64,000 nt of DNA from Zea mays (Eukaryota > Streptophyta > Magnoliopsida > Poales > Poaceae), in the NCBI RefSeq assembly GCF_902167145.1, contig NC_050099.1, forward strand, positions 8,384,434-8,448,433, given 5' to 3'. Positions within the stretch are counted from its first letter, which is position 1. The number at the start of each line of letters is the position of its first letter. The notes under the pieces were generated by a model. The model was not told where the DNA came from and did not search any database. It worked only from the letters and a program-made list of their open reading frames with translations. A program made the position numbers and the translations under genes. This document shows positions 44,247 through 56,331 of this stretch, piece after piece.

Positions 44247-47200
44247 TCAACCTTCGGCACCACCATCCTGCAGACACACAATGGTATAAGGTAAAAAGTA
44301 ATTACAAGAGTCAAGGCAAGCAACAGGTAAGTTCCATACCAGTTTAAGCAAGTTTCGGGCTTCATCCCCAGCCAACTCTTGTCCACCCTTAGCCTAGATC
44401 TGAGTTATGAATCTGTTTCCGATGCTTCGGGCTTCACTGGGAACATCAATCAAATCCGTTGGAGACAGACTAAAGGTTGGTCTATTTAACGTCTTCGCGT
44501 GCGTGTAACCAGCCTTCAAAAATGTGGCAGCTGTGCTGCAAGAAGCTAGCAAGGCACAGAAGTCACCATGCCCGGCTATCACTTCATCAAGAGCATCAAC
44601 TTCGTTTTCAATATGTTCGAAGGTATCTGTTATGTCTTCAGCTGAAGGGGTAATATCTTCAGAGTTGGCCCCAACCAAGCTGAAGACCTCTTTCAACCGT
44701 TGCACGCAGCAGCTGCCAAAATTCAAGCATGTATCCCGAAGGTCTTTCAAAGATTTATGTAGCTTCGTATTTTTGTCAACTTCGGCCTCATATTTCACTT
44801 GTAGATCTTTCTTCTCTTGTTCGTAGTTCTTTGATTTTTCTTTCAAGGCTGTTTGACTCTGGAGAAGCTCCTCGTTTAATCTAGCATTTTCAGCTTGGAT
44901 TTCTGCAAGCGAGCCCTCTGTTGCTTGAAGTAGGAAGTCCTTCTTCTCCAGAGAAGCTTCGTAATCTTTGATCTTATTTTCCAAGCCCTCGATTATGATT
45001 TTATTTTTCTTGTCTTCGAGGTCTTGTTGCATTCTCAGTGCCTTACTTAGCACCATACTCTATAGAAGTAAGCCGACATCAGAAAACTTTGCTTCATCAC
45101 AAAAATAAAAGAAACCTAGCAAAAGGAATTTTACCTTGAAATTAGAGTAGAACAGACTGCTGACGATATGTTGTCACTGGTAGCCGCTAATATCAGCTTC
45201 AAGCTTCGGGAAACCGACACTCTTCGATAGAGTGTCGATTATCTTTGCCCCGACACGGTCGCGAATGCATCCTAAGGCTCCTTCGTCAATTCCACCAAAG
45301 AGCATAGCTCCTGGCTGGTAGCCACAGGATATCCCATATTCCTGTAGCTCCTTCTTTTCGGCCTCGGATAATTCTTGACCTACCAGGTTCCAAAGGTCAA
45401 AGTCCCTTTCTTTCGAAGCAGCATCAACAATCTTTTTCCCTTTGTTAGGCACTGTGGCCATGACCTTCTCTGCAAGCACAGCTGTCTCTTCCGCAGCCAT
45501 ATTCGAGATAATTTTATTAATCCCTGACAGTGTACTCTCAAGGTTGGCAGCTTCGACAGCAGCTGCAGCTTCGGCAGAGGTATCAACTTCGGTAATGGCC
45601 TCGGCGCTTGCAATAGGTGTTATTTTGGATGCCGAGGCCAGCAGTGGTGTCCGCTCGATGGCTTGCATGACAGTAACAATTTTTCGTTTTTCTCCTTTAC
45701 AACTGAGGGTTGATCCTTCTTCTGTAAAAGTCGTGTTAGTTCTGGTCTGAGAGGACTTAGTAGCTTGATGGGTAAAGATTCAGTCATTACCTTTAAAATC
45801 TTTGCTATTTCAGCAGCGGGAGGTGTCACAGGGGTCGCCTTAGTTGTCTTCGGCTCCGGAGTTTCAGCCTTCCTCTTCTTCGAAACTGCCACCTTCGGCT
45901 CAGGTAGGGGTGGTAATGGATCATGATGCAAATGGTTCTTCACAAAATGTTAAAGCCCTAAATAAATTATAGTTCAAAAATGAATAGAAATAGAGCCTGA
46001 TCCAAACCCGATTCGATCCTTAAATCTTATAGTGTAAAATTTATGACCCATTGTCAGCCCTAGGGTCAGGAGTGGATTTTCTCTTATTTGAAGCCTTCTC
46101 ATCCTCCTTTACCATTCGGGCAGCTTGTCTGCTCAAAATGCTGACAATTCTTTTTCTTTTTACCCCTTCGGCACCCTTGTCAAGCCTTTCATAATTAGGA
46201 TATTCAAATTTCAAGGCATCCATCACCCGGTTCAATCTTTGTTTTGGCCGGGTGCCGAAGGCTGCCGTCATCATTTGGTCTTCCTTTTTGGTATAATTTC
46301 CAAGTATTTCATTGCCCATTGTCTCGATCATGTCCATCCATTCTTTGCACGACTTTTTGAATTGTTTCTCAAATTTGAAGCGGTGGGCAAGTCGAACGAG
46401 TTCGTGATTCTTCCTGGCTTCCTTCTTCTTCGGCATTCCCCAGCCACTAGATGTAGGATATGTTCTGTTAGCCAAATACTCTTGCACCAAGTCTCTGGTA
46501 CTGATCTGTTTAGCCACCACTCTAAATTCCACTTCGGCCAGTTGACAGGGTGACCCCTGTTGCATGTTGCATAAGGGTCGGGTCATTCCGAAGCTCAATA
46601 TCAGAGGACTCATGACCATGGTCATCAGCTTCTCCCCGTTTTTCTCATCAGCCTTCATATAAACCATTCATTTTTCCAGCCGGTTGGCCACTTTGTGCGG
46701 TAGCTGAGGACTGGTGCCTTCATATCCTTTCGATACGCAAAATTATAACAATCGAAATTTTTGTGAAGACCATCTGTCCTGGCCTTCGTCTGATAGTGCA
46801 GTTCATGCACTCGGCAGAAAGCTTCAGCATCTGGGCTCATCCCTTAGCTTCGAAGGGCCCAGATAAAGACGCTAAGCCTAACAATAGCGTTAGGAGTCAG
46901 CTGATGAAGATATATTTTGATGTTCTTTAGGACTTCCCCTATCATCTCGTTCAAGGGAAATCGCAGCCCCGCTCTGAAGCTCTTGAAAACCACAACTTCA
47001 TCCTTCTTCGGCTCTGGGGTAGTTTCTTCTCCAGCAAATCGAACAAGTTTGCTTTCAGCTTCTCCAAAATAGCCCAGCTTCATCATCATAGGCATGTCGT
47101 CTTCAGATACAGTATATTTTCAAAATCTAGATGACTAGGCTTCGTGGGAATCAGAATATTGTAGTCTTCTTCTCTCTCAACATCTTCACCCTCAATCACA

Positions 47201-47346
47201 GTCTGCTCAGCTTCGACATTAGAAGTACCTTCGTCAGCCACAACAAGACCTGATCGTTTCATTACTTGTGAAATTGGTGTTGTTTCAGTGGCCTCGGTTT
47301 CTTCCCCCTCACGAGACACCCTTGCAGTTGATCGCACTCTAGCCAT
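44247..47346 (-). pseudogene. Antisense three-exon gene of element A (PF04195-like), damaged
   Basis: Exons (minus strand) 47346-45135, 45059-44340 and 44267-44247; introns 45134-45060 (GTAAAA..TATAG, 75 bp) and 44339-44268 (GTATGG..TGCAG, 72 bp), phase 0, at the same places as in B. Start MARVRSTARVSREG. PF04195-like stretch FPLNEMIGEVLKNIKIYLHQ and LTPNAIVRLSVFIWALRS, then KARTDGLHKNFDCYNFAYRK; NLS-like VKRKR; coiled coil at the start of exon 2; tail DGGAEG. Lesions: frame changes near 47095 and 46670, TAA after WALRS near 46850, TGA near 45177, TAG near 44395. An extra AT-rich insert with GT/AG ends (46047-45958) could be a third, A-only intron. Leader TATA box at 47522-47529. Function unknown. 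Confidence 0.8.
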
Positions 47347-47529
47347 TTTTGATGGATTTTTACAGTTTGACGAAGCTAACCCGTTTGACGAAGTTAACCT
47401 TAAACGATGAAGTGTTCGCTTAAAAGCGCAGTGCAGAAAGCTTCGAGTATGGTTAAATTTTTTAACAGCCCAACTGTGCAATGGCAATGAATGTTGTGGT
47501 AACTCTTCACCAACCCGTCTATTTATATA
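47347..47529 (-). promoter_or_regulatory. Promoter and leader of the antisense gene of A
   Basis: TATATAAA on the minus strand at 47522-47529, 176 bp before the ATG; leader shared with B (CAACATTCATTGC versus CAGCATTCATTGC). Confidence 0.7.
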
Positions 47530-47716
47530 GTGTTACAAGTGGGAAGGCGAACCGCCAGGTCGCCTGCACTCGCAGAACGCTGGACCACTCGACGCTTGGA
47601 ATATTATAATCATTTCTCGGCAACGAGCTCAAGGAAGGTGTTTTTCGGACCTTCGACATTCCAAAGCCTTCGAGTTTTTTGCGGATCGAGCTCGTTACGA
47701 AAAACGATCTAGCACC

Positions 47717-47729
47717 GTGAAGGGGCTAC
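47717..47729 (+). promoter_or_regulatory. Element A polypurine tract
   Basis: GTGAAGGGGCTAC directly before the 3' LTR. Same motif as in B. Confidence 0.78.
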
Positions 47730-48359
47730 TGTTGGGGGCCTTCTTCTCCACCGAAGGTCCTCTAGGCAAAAACACCTTCGACAAGATGACATGCAAGCAG
47801 GCGTGACATGAAGATGTATGCTGAAGCTACAATTGAAAGAACTTCGGCATGATGACACGCTTGAGACGAAGGGTGGCACCAAATTAAAGAGGAAAAGACC
47901 ACATAGTCCCTGACAGTTTGTGGCATGGTTATGATTAGTTATCAAGGGCATGAATGTAATTTTGTCCGGGCTGTGTCCCGTGCCTATAAATAGATGAACA
48001 GTACCCCCGTACTGTTCACGTTGACTTGTAATCGCTTGCACGTCACTCTCAGACTTTTACCTTCCGTCAAGCCGAAGGTACAAATGTAATTTAGTATCAT
48101 TAATGTTTGTTCATGGATATATGATGATGATATGAATAATCTAATGATTTAAAATGATTATTCATGCTCTCTTTATGTTTCATATGTCCCTGTTTATATC
48201 TTTGCATATTAAAATGATGAAAGTATGTCCTTCATGACCTTCGTCCGAAGATCATTATATCCTAAGGGAGATAAGGTAACGAAGGACGAAGGTCTTTAAC
48301 CATTAACATTTGTGTTGCCTTGTTCTTGATTCATAGCTTTTAAAAACAAGTGACCAACA
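47730..48359 (+). repeat. Element A 3' LTR (630 bp)
   Basis: Starts TGTTGGGGGCC and ends GACCAACA. TATA box CTATAAATAG at 47984-47993 after GTGTCCCGTGC. The last 311 bp pair with 1-311. The right flank starts GGTAC, the expected target duplication; the left flank lies outside the window. Confidence 0.93.
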
Positions 48360-48764
48360 GGTACCAACTTAAGGATTGACTTTTAAAGATATCAATTGAA
48401 GGATTGATTGTGAATTGGATACCAATTTTGAAAATCTATCTTTAAAGATACAATTTGAAGAGATTGCCTTGACATAGATACCTATGTGAAAAACATCAAT
48501 TAAAACTTCATTTTGAAATTTTTTGAAATTATGGTGGTGCTGTTCTTTTGCTTTGGGCTTAATATTTTCTCACCTTCGGCATTAATTGCCAAAAACGGAG
48601 ACGTTGAGAGCCCTTTAGAATTTTCTCGCCATTGGTACAAGTAAATAAGAGTGAAGGATTATACCAATTGAGAGTGGAGGAACAACGGCAAAGTGTAGAT
48701 GATACCGTCAGAGTGGTGGAGTGGAAGCCTTGTTCTTTGCCGAGTGCTCCATTTCCCTTTCAAT
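48360..48764 (-). other. Element D 3' untranslated fragment
   Basis: Minus strand reads GATTGAAAGGGAAATGGAGC followed by a Sirevirus-like tail with GCCGAAGGTGAGAAAAT, aligning loosely with C1 near 14762-14960. No gene. Confidence 0.65.
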
Positions 48765-51700
48765 CTACGACTTAGTATATAAATACACTTGGAAACACAT
48801 TAGTCGTAGTCTTGGCACAAGATGAATAAGAAATATGTGTATGTACCAAATGAAAGAGATATGATCAAAGGTATATAAATAGGCTATGTGTGCAATATTT
48901 CGTTCAAAATTCTGAGAATCAAGTATAGTTAGCTCATTTCTAAGTTTGCTAAAGGTTTTCTCATCTAGTGGCTTGGTAAAGATATCGGCTAATTGGTTTT
49001 GAGTGTTAACATAAGCAATTTCGATATCTCCCTTTTGTTGGTGATCCCTCAGAAAGTGATACCGAATGTCTATGTGCTTAGTGCGGCTGCGTTCAACGGG
49101 ATTATCCGCCATGCGGATTGCACTCTCATTATCACATAGGAGTGGGACTTTGCTCAATTTGTAGCCATAGTCCCTGAGGGTTTGCCTCATCCAAAGTAAT
49201 TGCGCACAACAATGGCCTGTGACAATATACTCGGCTTCGGTGGTGGAAAGAGCTACTGAGTTTTGTTTCTTTGAAGCCCATGACAACAGGGATCTCCCCA
49301 GAAACTGACAAGTCACTGATGTGCTCTTCCTATCAACTTTACACCCTGCCCAATCGGCATAGAAATATCCTATTAAATCAAAAGTGGATCCATTGGGGTA
49401 CCAAAGCCCAAACTTTGGAGCGTAAACTAAATACCTCATGATTCTCTTCACAACCCTAAGGTGAACTTCCTTAGGATCTGCCTGGAACCTTGCGCACATG
49501 CATACAGAAAGCATAATATCCGGTCAAGATGCACATAAATAGAGTAAAGGTCCTATCATCGACCGGTATACCTTTTGATCTACGGATTTACCTCCCGTGT
49601 CGAGGTCGAGATGCCCATTGGTTCCCATGGGTGTCTTGATGGGTTTGCCATCCTTCATTCCAAACTTCTTAAGTATGTCTTGAATGTACTTTGTTTGGTT
49701 GATGAAGGTGCCATCTTAGAGTTGCTTGATTTGAAATCCTAGGAAGTACTTCAACTCCCCCATCATAGACATCTCGAATTTCTGTATCATGATCCTACTA
49801 AACTCTTCACAGGTTGACTTGTTAGTAGATCCAAATATAATATCATCAACATAAATTTGGCATACAAACAAGTCTTTTGCAACAGTTCAGTAAAGAGAGT
49901 AGGATCGGCTTTTCTGACTTTGAAGCCATTAGTGATAAGAAAGTCTCGCAGGCATTCATCCCATGCTCTTGGGGCTTGCTTGAGCCCATAAAGCGCCTTT
50001 GAGAGTTTATACACATGGTTAGGGTACTCACTATCTTCAAAGTCGGGAGGTTGCTCAACATAGACCTCTTCCTTGATAGGTCCATTGAGGAAGGCACTTT
50101 TCACGTTCATTTGGTAAAGCTTAAAGCTATGCTAAGTAGCATAGGCAAGTAATATTCGAATTGACTCAAGCCTAGCTACGGGTGCATAAGTTTCATCAAA
50201 GTCCAAACCTTCAACTTTTGAATAACCTTTGGCCACAAGTCGGTCTTTGTTTCTTGTCACCACACCATGCTCATCTGGCATGTTGCGGAATACCTATTTG
50301 GTACCTACAACATTTTGATTAGGACGTGGAATTAAATGGCGTACCTCATTCATCGTGAAGTTGTTGAGTTCCTCTTGCATTGCCAGCACCCAATCCGGAT
50401 CTCTTAGTGCATCCTCTATCCTGTATGGCTCAATAGAGGAAACAAAAGAGTAATGTTCACAGAAATGAGCAACTCGAGATCTAGTAGTTACCCCTTATGT
50501 ATGTCACCAAGGATGGAGTTGACAGGGTGATATCTTTGAATTGCTTGATGGACTCTTGGGTGTGGTGGTCTTTGACCGTGTATTTATTGCTCATCTTCCT
50601 TGTCTTTATCATTATCATCTCCCCGTTGATCATTGTCCTCCTCTTGAGGTGGCTCATCCTCTTGATCTTCATCTTCATCATTTTGAGCCCGATCCTCATC
50701 TTGAGTTGGTGGAGATGCTTGGTTGGAAGATGACGATTGATCTTGTGCTTGTGGAGGCTCTTCAGATTCCTTAGGACAAACATTCCTAATGGACATGTTC
50801 CTTAGCACGACGCGTGGAGCCTCTTCATCATCTAGCTCATCAAGATCAACTTGCTCCACTTGGGAGCCATTAGTCACATCAAACATAATGTAACAAGAAA
50901 CCTCAACTAATCTAGTGGATTTGTTGAAGACTCTATATGCCCTTGTGTTTGAGACATATCCTAGTAAAAAGCCTTCTACAGCCTTAGGAGCAAATTTAGA
51001 TTTTCTACCTCTTTTGATAAGAATAAAACATTTGCTTCCAAAGACTCTAAAATATGAAACATTGGACTTTTTACCAGTGAGGAGTTCATATGATGTCTTC
51101 TTGAGGATTCGGTGAAGGTGAAGCCGGTTGATGGAGTAGCAAGAAGTGTTGATTGCTTCTGCCCAAAACCGGTCCGGTGTCTTGTACTCATCAAGCATGG
51201 TTCTTGCCATGTCCAGTAGAGTTCTATTCTTCCTCTCCACTACACCATTTTGTTGAGGTGTGTAGGGAGAAGAGAACTCATGCTTTATGCCCTCATCCTC
51301 AAGAAATCCTTCTATTTGAGAATTCTTGAACTCTATCCCATTATCGCTTCTTATCTTTTTTATCCTTAATCCGATCTCATTTTGAGCCCGTCTCAAGAAT
51401 CCCTTTAGTGTATCTTGGGTTTGTGATTTTCCTGTAAAAAGAACACCCAAGTGAAGCGAGAATAATCATCCACAATAACTAGACTGTACTAACTCCCGCC
51501 AAAGCTTATGTAAGCGATCGGGCCAAATAGGTCCATGCGGAGTAGCTCAAGCGGCCTGTCAGTCGTCATGATGTTCTTGTGTGGATGCTGAGTGCCAACT
51601 TGCTTTCCTGCTTGACATGCGCTACAAATTCTGTCTTTCTCAAAATGAACATTTTTTAGTCCTAAAATGTGTTCTCCCTTTAGAAGTTTGTGAAGATTCT

Positions 51701-52160
51701 TCATTCCAACATGGCAAGTCGGCGATGCCAGAGCCAACCCATATTAGTCTTAGCAATTAAGCAAGTGTTAAGTTCAGCTTTGTTCTCATTAAAATCAACT
51801 AAATATAGCTGACCTTCTAACACTCCCTTAAATGCTATTGAATCATCACTCCTTCTAAAGACAATAACACATATATCTGTAAATAGACAGTTGTAGCCCA
51901 TTTTGCATAATTGAGAAATAGAAAGCAAATTGTAATCTAAAGAATCTACAAGAAAAACATTGGAAATAGAATGGTCAGGAGTATAGCTATTTTACCCAAA
52001 CCTTTGACCAAACCTTGACTTCCATCCCCGAATGTGATAGCTCGTTGGTGATCTTCGTTTTTCTCATAGGAGGAGAACATTCTCTTCTCCCCTGTCATGT
52101 GGTTTGTGCACCAGCTATCAATTATCCAACTTGATCCACCGGATGCATAAACCTACAAAA
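48765..52160 (-). pseudogene. Element D pol, broken
   Basis: Read on the minus strand. Protease near 52140-52090 with DSWC where the family has DSGC (52108-52119). GAG-pre-integrase at about 51750-51700 ([13 protein letters not shown] and CSACQAGKQ). Integrase 51450-50584 with [15 protein letters not shown] and an acidic tail of Glu/Asp/Gln. RT about 50400-49520, with YVDD coding sequence near 49843, in several frames. RNase H 49514-48890 (DWAGCKVDRKSTS). Many frameshifts and stops. The changed protease glycine next to the catalytic Asp-Ser would by itself be expected to disable the enzyme. Confidence 0.88.
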
Positions 52161-52165
52161 CAATT

Positions 52166-54660
52166 TTAGGCCTTGTTCTTAGGTACCCAAACAGTCTTGG
52201 GTCCTTTGACGTTAGAAACAAGCACAATGGGTACCCAAACACAAGTCTTTGAACTCTTGTGGTTGCCCCCAACAAATTTGGCAATTACTTTGCCTGATTT
52301 GTTAGTTAAAACATATGATGCATCAAAAGTGTTAAATGAAATGTTATGCTCATTTGATGCAGTGGGAGTTTTTCTTTTAGGCAATTTAACATGAGTTGAT
52401 TGCCTAGAGCTAGAAGCCTCATTTTTATACATAAATGCATGATGAGAAATAGTGTGAGGTTTTCTAGCATGAATTCTCCTAATCTTATGTTCGGGATAGT
52501 TTGCAGGATATAAAATGTAACCCTCACTATCCTGAACCATGGGAGCTTTACCCTTAACAAAATTAGACAATTTCTTAGGGGCATTAAGCTTGACATTGCT
52601 CCCCTGTTGGAAACCAACGCCATCCTTAATGCCAGGGCGTCTCCCATTATAGAGCATGCTTCTAGCAAACTTAAACTTTTCATTTTCAAATTCATGCTCA
52701 TTAATTTTAGTAGTTAATTTAGTTATATGATCATTTTGTTGTTTAATCATGGCAATGTGATCATCAATAGCTTCAATATTAACATCTTTACATCTAGTGC
52801 AAATGGAAACATGATCAACATTAGATGTAGAGGGTTTGCATTCATTTAATTCTTCTATCTTAGATTTTAATCTAGCATTCTCATCTCTAAGATAGGAAAT
52901 AGAATTAGTGCAAACAGTTAAATCTTTAACCTTAGAAACTAAGCTAGCATTTTCACTTCTAAGGCTAGAAATTGAATCATGACAAATGCTAAGCTCCTTA
53001 GACAAGTTTTCACATTTCTCTACTTCCTGAGCATAAGAATTTTTCAATTTAACAAATTTCTTGTTTTCTTTAATAAGGAAGTCCTCTTGGCTATCCAAGA
53101 GTTCATCCTTCTCATTAATTGCTTCTATTAATTCATTCAATTTCTTCTTTTGATCCATGCTAGGATTGGCAAAAAGAGACATTAAATTGTCTTCACTATC
53201 ACTAGAGCTACCCTCATCACTAGATGTTGTATATTTAGGTGTGGCTCTAGAGTGTACCTTCTTCTTCTTGCCGTCCTTAGCCATTAGACACTTGTGGCCG
53301 ACATTGAGGAAGAGGAGGCCTTTGTTGACGGCGATGTTGGCGGCGTCCTCGTTGGAGGAGGAGTCGGTGGAGCTCTCGTCAGAGTCCCATTCCCGACATA
53401 TGTGGGCATCATCGCCCTTCCTCTTGTAGTACCACTTCTTCTCCTTCTTCTTCCCCTTCTTGTCGTCGTCCCTGTCGCTTTCACTAGAGATAGGACATTT
53501 AGCAATAAAGTAACCAGACTTACCACACTGGTAGCACACCTTCTTGGAGTGGGATTTGTAGTTCTTCCCCCTCCTTTGCTTGAGGATTTGGCAAAAGCTC
53601 TTGATGATGAGCGTCATTTCCTCGTTGTCAAGCTTGGAGGCGTCGATTGGAAGCCTACTTGATGTAGACTCTTCTTTCTTCTCTTCCGTCACTTTGAATG
53701 TGACGGGTTGCACCTCGGGTGTAGGGGTGGCGCCTTGCTCCAAGTTGGCAATATGTTTGGAGTCTTTGATCATAAGTTCAAAGCTCACAAACTTGCAAAT
53801 AACCTCCTCGAGATACATTAGTTTATATCTAGGATCCCCACATATTAATTGAACTTGAGTAGGATTGCGAAAAACAAGGGATCTTAGAATAACCTTGACC
53901 ATTTGATGGTCATCCCACTTGGTGCTCCCGAGGTTGCACACTTGGTTCACCATTGTCTTTAGCCGGTTGTACATTGTTTGCGGCTCTTCTCCTTTGTTGA
54001 GGACGAATCGACCGAGCTCTCCCTTGATCGTCTCCCGCTTGGTGATCTTGGTCTCCTCGTCCCCTTTGTGTGCCGTTTTGAGGACGTCTCAAATTTCCTT
54101 GGAGCTCTTTAACCCTTGCACCTTATTATACTCCTCTCGCATAAAGAGGCGAGGAGTATAAAAGTTGATTGGGAGTTAAAGTGTCGTATTTGGGTGACCT
54201 CGTCCGAGTCGTAGTCTTTGTCCCCCACCTTTGGTGCCTATGCTCCAAACTCAACAATATCCCATATGCTTTCGTGGAGTGAGGTTAGATGATGCCTCAT
54301 TTTATCACTCCACATACAATAATCTACCATCAAAATATGGTGGTTTGCCTAGGGGAACAGAAAGTAATGGAGCGCGCTTAGAAATACGGGGATAGCAAAG
54401 AGGCATCTTACTATACTTCTTGCGCTAAAGGCGCTTAGAAGCGACGGACGACTCGGAGCTTGATGTGGAGGGTGACGACAAGTCAGTCTCGTAGTAGATG
54501 ACATTTTTCATCTTCTTCTTGTCACCTTTCCAATGCGACTTGATAGAGGAAGAGGATTCCTCCTTGTGTTTGTTGTCGGACTCCCTTGAGAGAGAGTCCT
54601 CCCCGAGCTTGTGGACTTGTCATCGGTCATTATCTCCTTCTTAGCGTGATCTCCCGACAT
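52166..54660 (-). pseudogene. Element D gag, broken
   Basis: The likely start is the ATG at 54660 (MSGDHAKKEIMTDD). Frameshifts lie in the first third; an open frame then runs 53974-52166 (602 codons). The gag core (ATG near 53974, MYNRLKTMVNQVCN) is followed by a zinc knuckle at 53495-53536, CYQCGKSGYFIAKC. The zinc-binding His is Tyr here (codon 53512-53510), a C-to-T change. A Lys/Asp-rich hinge and a long coiled tail with repeated SLRSEN/YLRDEN heptads follow, ending WVPKNKA, as in C1 and C2. Confidence 0.87.
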
Positions 54661-54690
54661 CACTTCGAGTTGTTAGACTCTAATGAAGCA

Positions 54691-54705
54691 CCAGCTCTGA
54701 TACCA
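54691..54705 (-). promoter_or_regulatory. Element D primer-binding site
   Basis: Minus strand TGGTATCAGAGCTGG just after the LTR; initiator tRNA-Met complement. Confidence 0.85.
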
Positions 54706-54707
54706 AT

Positions 54708-55913
54708 TGAAAGTCGCCTAGAGGGGGGTGAATAGGCGAAACCTGAAATTTATAAACTTAAACATGCACAAAGGTCAGGGATTAGCGTTAGAGTTAAACT
54801 CAAGTCGCAAAGAGAGGGAAAACAAATCAACCAAGAAATAAGACGAGTGAACACGATGATTTGTTTTACCAAAGTTCGGTTCCAAAGAACCTAGTCCCCG
54901 TTGAGGAGGTCACAAAGACCGGGTCTATTTCAACCTTTTCCCTCTCTCAAACGGTCACTTAGACTGAGTGAGCCTTCTTCCTTAATCTTACGGGTCACTA
55001 AGACCCCGCAAGGACCACCACACTCTTGGTGTCTCTTGCCTCGCTTACAAAGCACTTGAGAATAAGAATGGGAAAAGAAGAAAGGCAATCCAAGCGACAA
55101 GTACTCAAATGAACACAAAAATCTCTCTCACAAGCCACTAAGTGTTGGGAGTGAATTCGGGACTCGAAGAGGATTTGATCTTTTGTATTGTGTCTTGGAG
55201 TGAATGCTAGAGCTCTTGTATTGAATGTGATCTTCAGAAAACTTGGATGCTTGAAGTTGTGGTGGTTGGGGGGTATTTATAGCCCTCAACCACCAAAGTA
55301 GCCGTTGGGGAGGTTGCTGGCGATGGGCACACCGGATATCCGGTGTGCTAACGGACACTCACTGTTCAGTGTCAGGTGCGCTGCCACGTCACCCAACCGT
55401 TAGGGTTCTGGAGCAGTTGACTGTTGGCGCCTTTGTCTTCTTGTGGCACCGGACAGTCTAGTGGTGCACCGGACAGTCCGGTGCCCCTCTGACTCGCTGC
55501 TCTGACTTCTGCCGCGACACTGTAGCGCTGTTAGAGTCGACCATTGTGCGCAGGTAGCCGTTACCCCGCTGGCTTACCGGACAGTCCGGTGGCAAACTGG
55601 ACAGTCCGGTGAATTATAGCAGAGCACGCCTGCGTTTTTCCGAGAGTGGCTGCTTGGCTCTTGTACGGCCCTGGTGCACCGGACACTATTTGGTGGCACA
55701 CCGGACAGTCCGTTGCGCCAGACCACATCACACTCAAGTCCCTTTTGCTCCTTTTGAATTGGGTCCCTAATTTGAATATTTATTAGTTTGTGTTGAACCT
55801 TTATGCACCTGTAATACATGAATTCTTGACAAACTAGTTAGTCCATGTGTTTGTGTTGGACATTCAACCACCAAAATTAATTGTAGGAAAAGGTTAACCC
55901 TATTTCCCTTTCA
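54708..55913 (-). repeat. Element D 5' LTR (1206 bp)
   Basis: In element sense starts TGAAAGGGAAATAGGG and ends GACTTTCA. CCGGACAGTCCGG palindromes at 55445-55720. TATA box on the minus strand at 55274-55281 (GGGCTATAAATACCCC). Flanked at 55914 by ATAAC. Confidence 0.88.
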
Positions 55914-56330
55914 ATAACTCACTAATAATAACACATATATGTGGAAGTATGAGGGACCCTTACAATGCAAACACTGTTACGAGTTGCATGTCGAGTCTAT
56001 GAAGGTTCTTCATTAACCACATGTCCTCGAATGTAACAATGACCTTTTTTGCTTAAACCAAGAAAAGCATGTTTTGGTATATATACATTGGTGTCGATGC
56101 CAACTGAAGATACCCACATGTACCAAACATGCAACCTTTTAATACCAGCCAGGACCTTTCTTAGTTTCTTTAAAGTGAGTAGAGGTCTGCCCGACTAATA
56201 TTTTTTAGGCACATTTTTATAATCCACCTTAGTTGCCTTCTTTATCTTTACAGTCATTATCTCATCCTTTTTTGCAAACTTCTCATGCTCAACCAAATTA
56301 ACAGTACGTTATGTGAGGCTCCATGCAGTC
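55914..56330. other. Element F, AT-rich part without recognisable gene
   Basis: Noncoding as far as I can see. It may be the 3' end of the antisense unit of F. Confidence 0.4.
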
Positions 56331-56331
56331 C

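Larger units (their letters stand above)
1..48359 (+). mobile_element. Element A: gag-less Tat-lineage Ty3/gypsy LTR retrotransposon, interrupted twice
   Basis: Own segments are 1-4804, 25458-25502 and 43743-48359; the rest is inserted DNA. The left LTR is cut by the window edge (1-311 seen) and the right LTR is complete (47730-48359). Order inside: primer-binding region, pol on the plus strand, tandem array, antisense gene on the minus strand, polypurine tract, LTR. The two LTRs differ at 7 of the 311 comparable positions and show no indel. Its right flank lies in the 3' untranslated part of element D, so D is older. Element B has the same gene order with moderately diverged proteins. The Tat assignment rests on the style of the protease and RT and on an extra ORF after pol; no exact family name is claimed. 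Confidence 0.9.
48360..55913 (-). mobile_element. Element D: old Sirevirus-type Ty1/copia retrotransposon, 3' end missing
   Basis: In element sense (right to left): LTR 55913-54708, primer-binding site, gag, pol, 3' untranslated region, then cut at 48360 by element A. No 3' LTR is in the window; it should lie on the far side of A. Heavily decayed. The LTR has the CCGG palindromes of Sireviruses but a different start (TGAAAGGGAAATAGGG) from C1 and C2. Confidence 0.88.

Noticed and set aside
43901..44347. Plus-strand frame of 148 codons
   Set aside because: Covers the end and second intron of the antisense gene of A on the other strand and has no match in B.
48360..48764. Possible 3' LTR of D because of TTTCCCTTTCA near 48750
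   Set aside because: The sequence beyond does not match the D LTR at 54708-55913 and aligns instead with Sirevirus 3' untranslated sequence.
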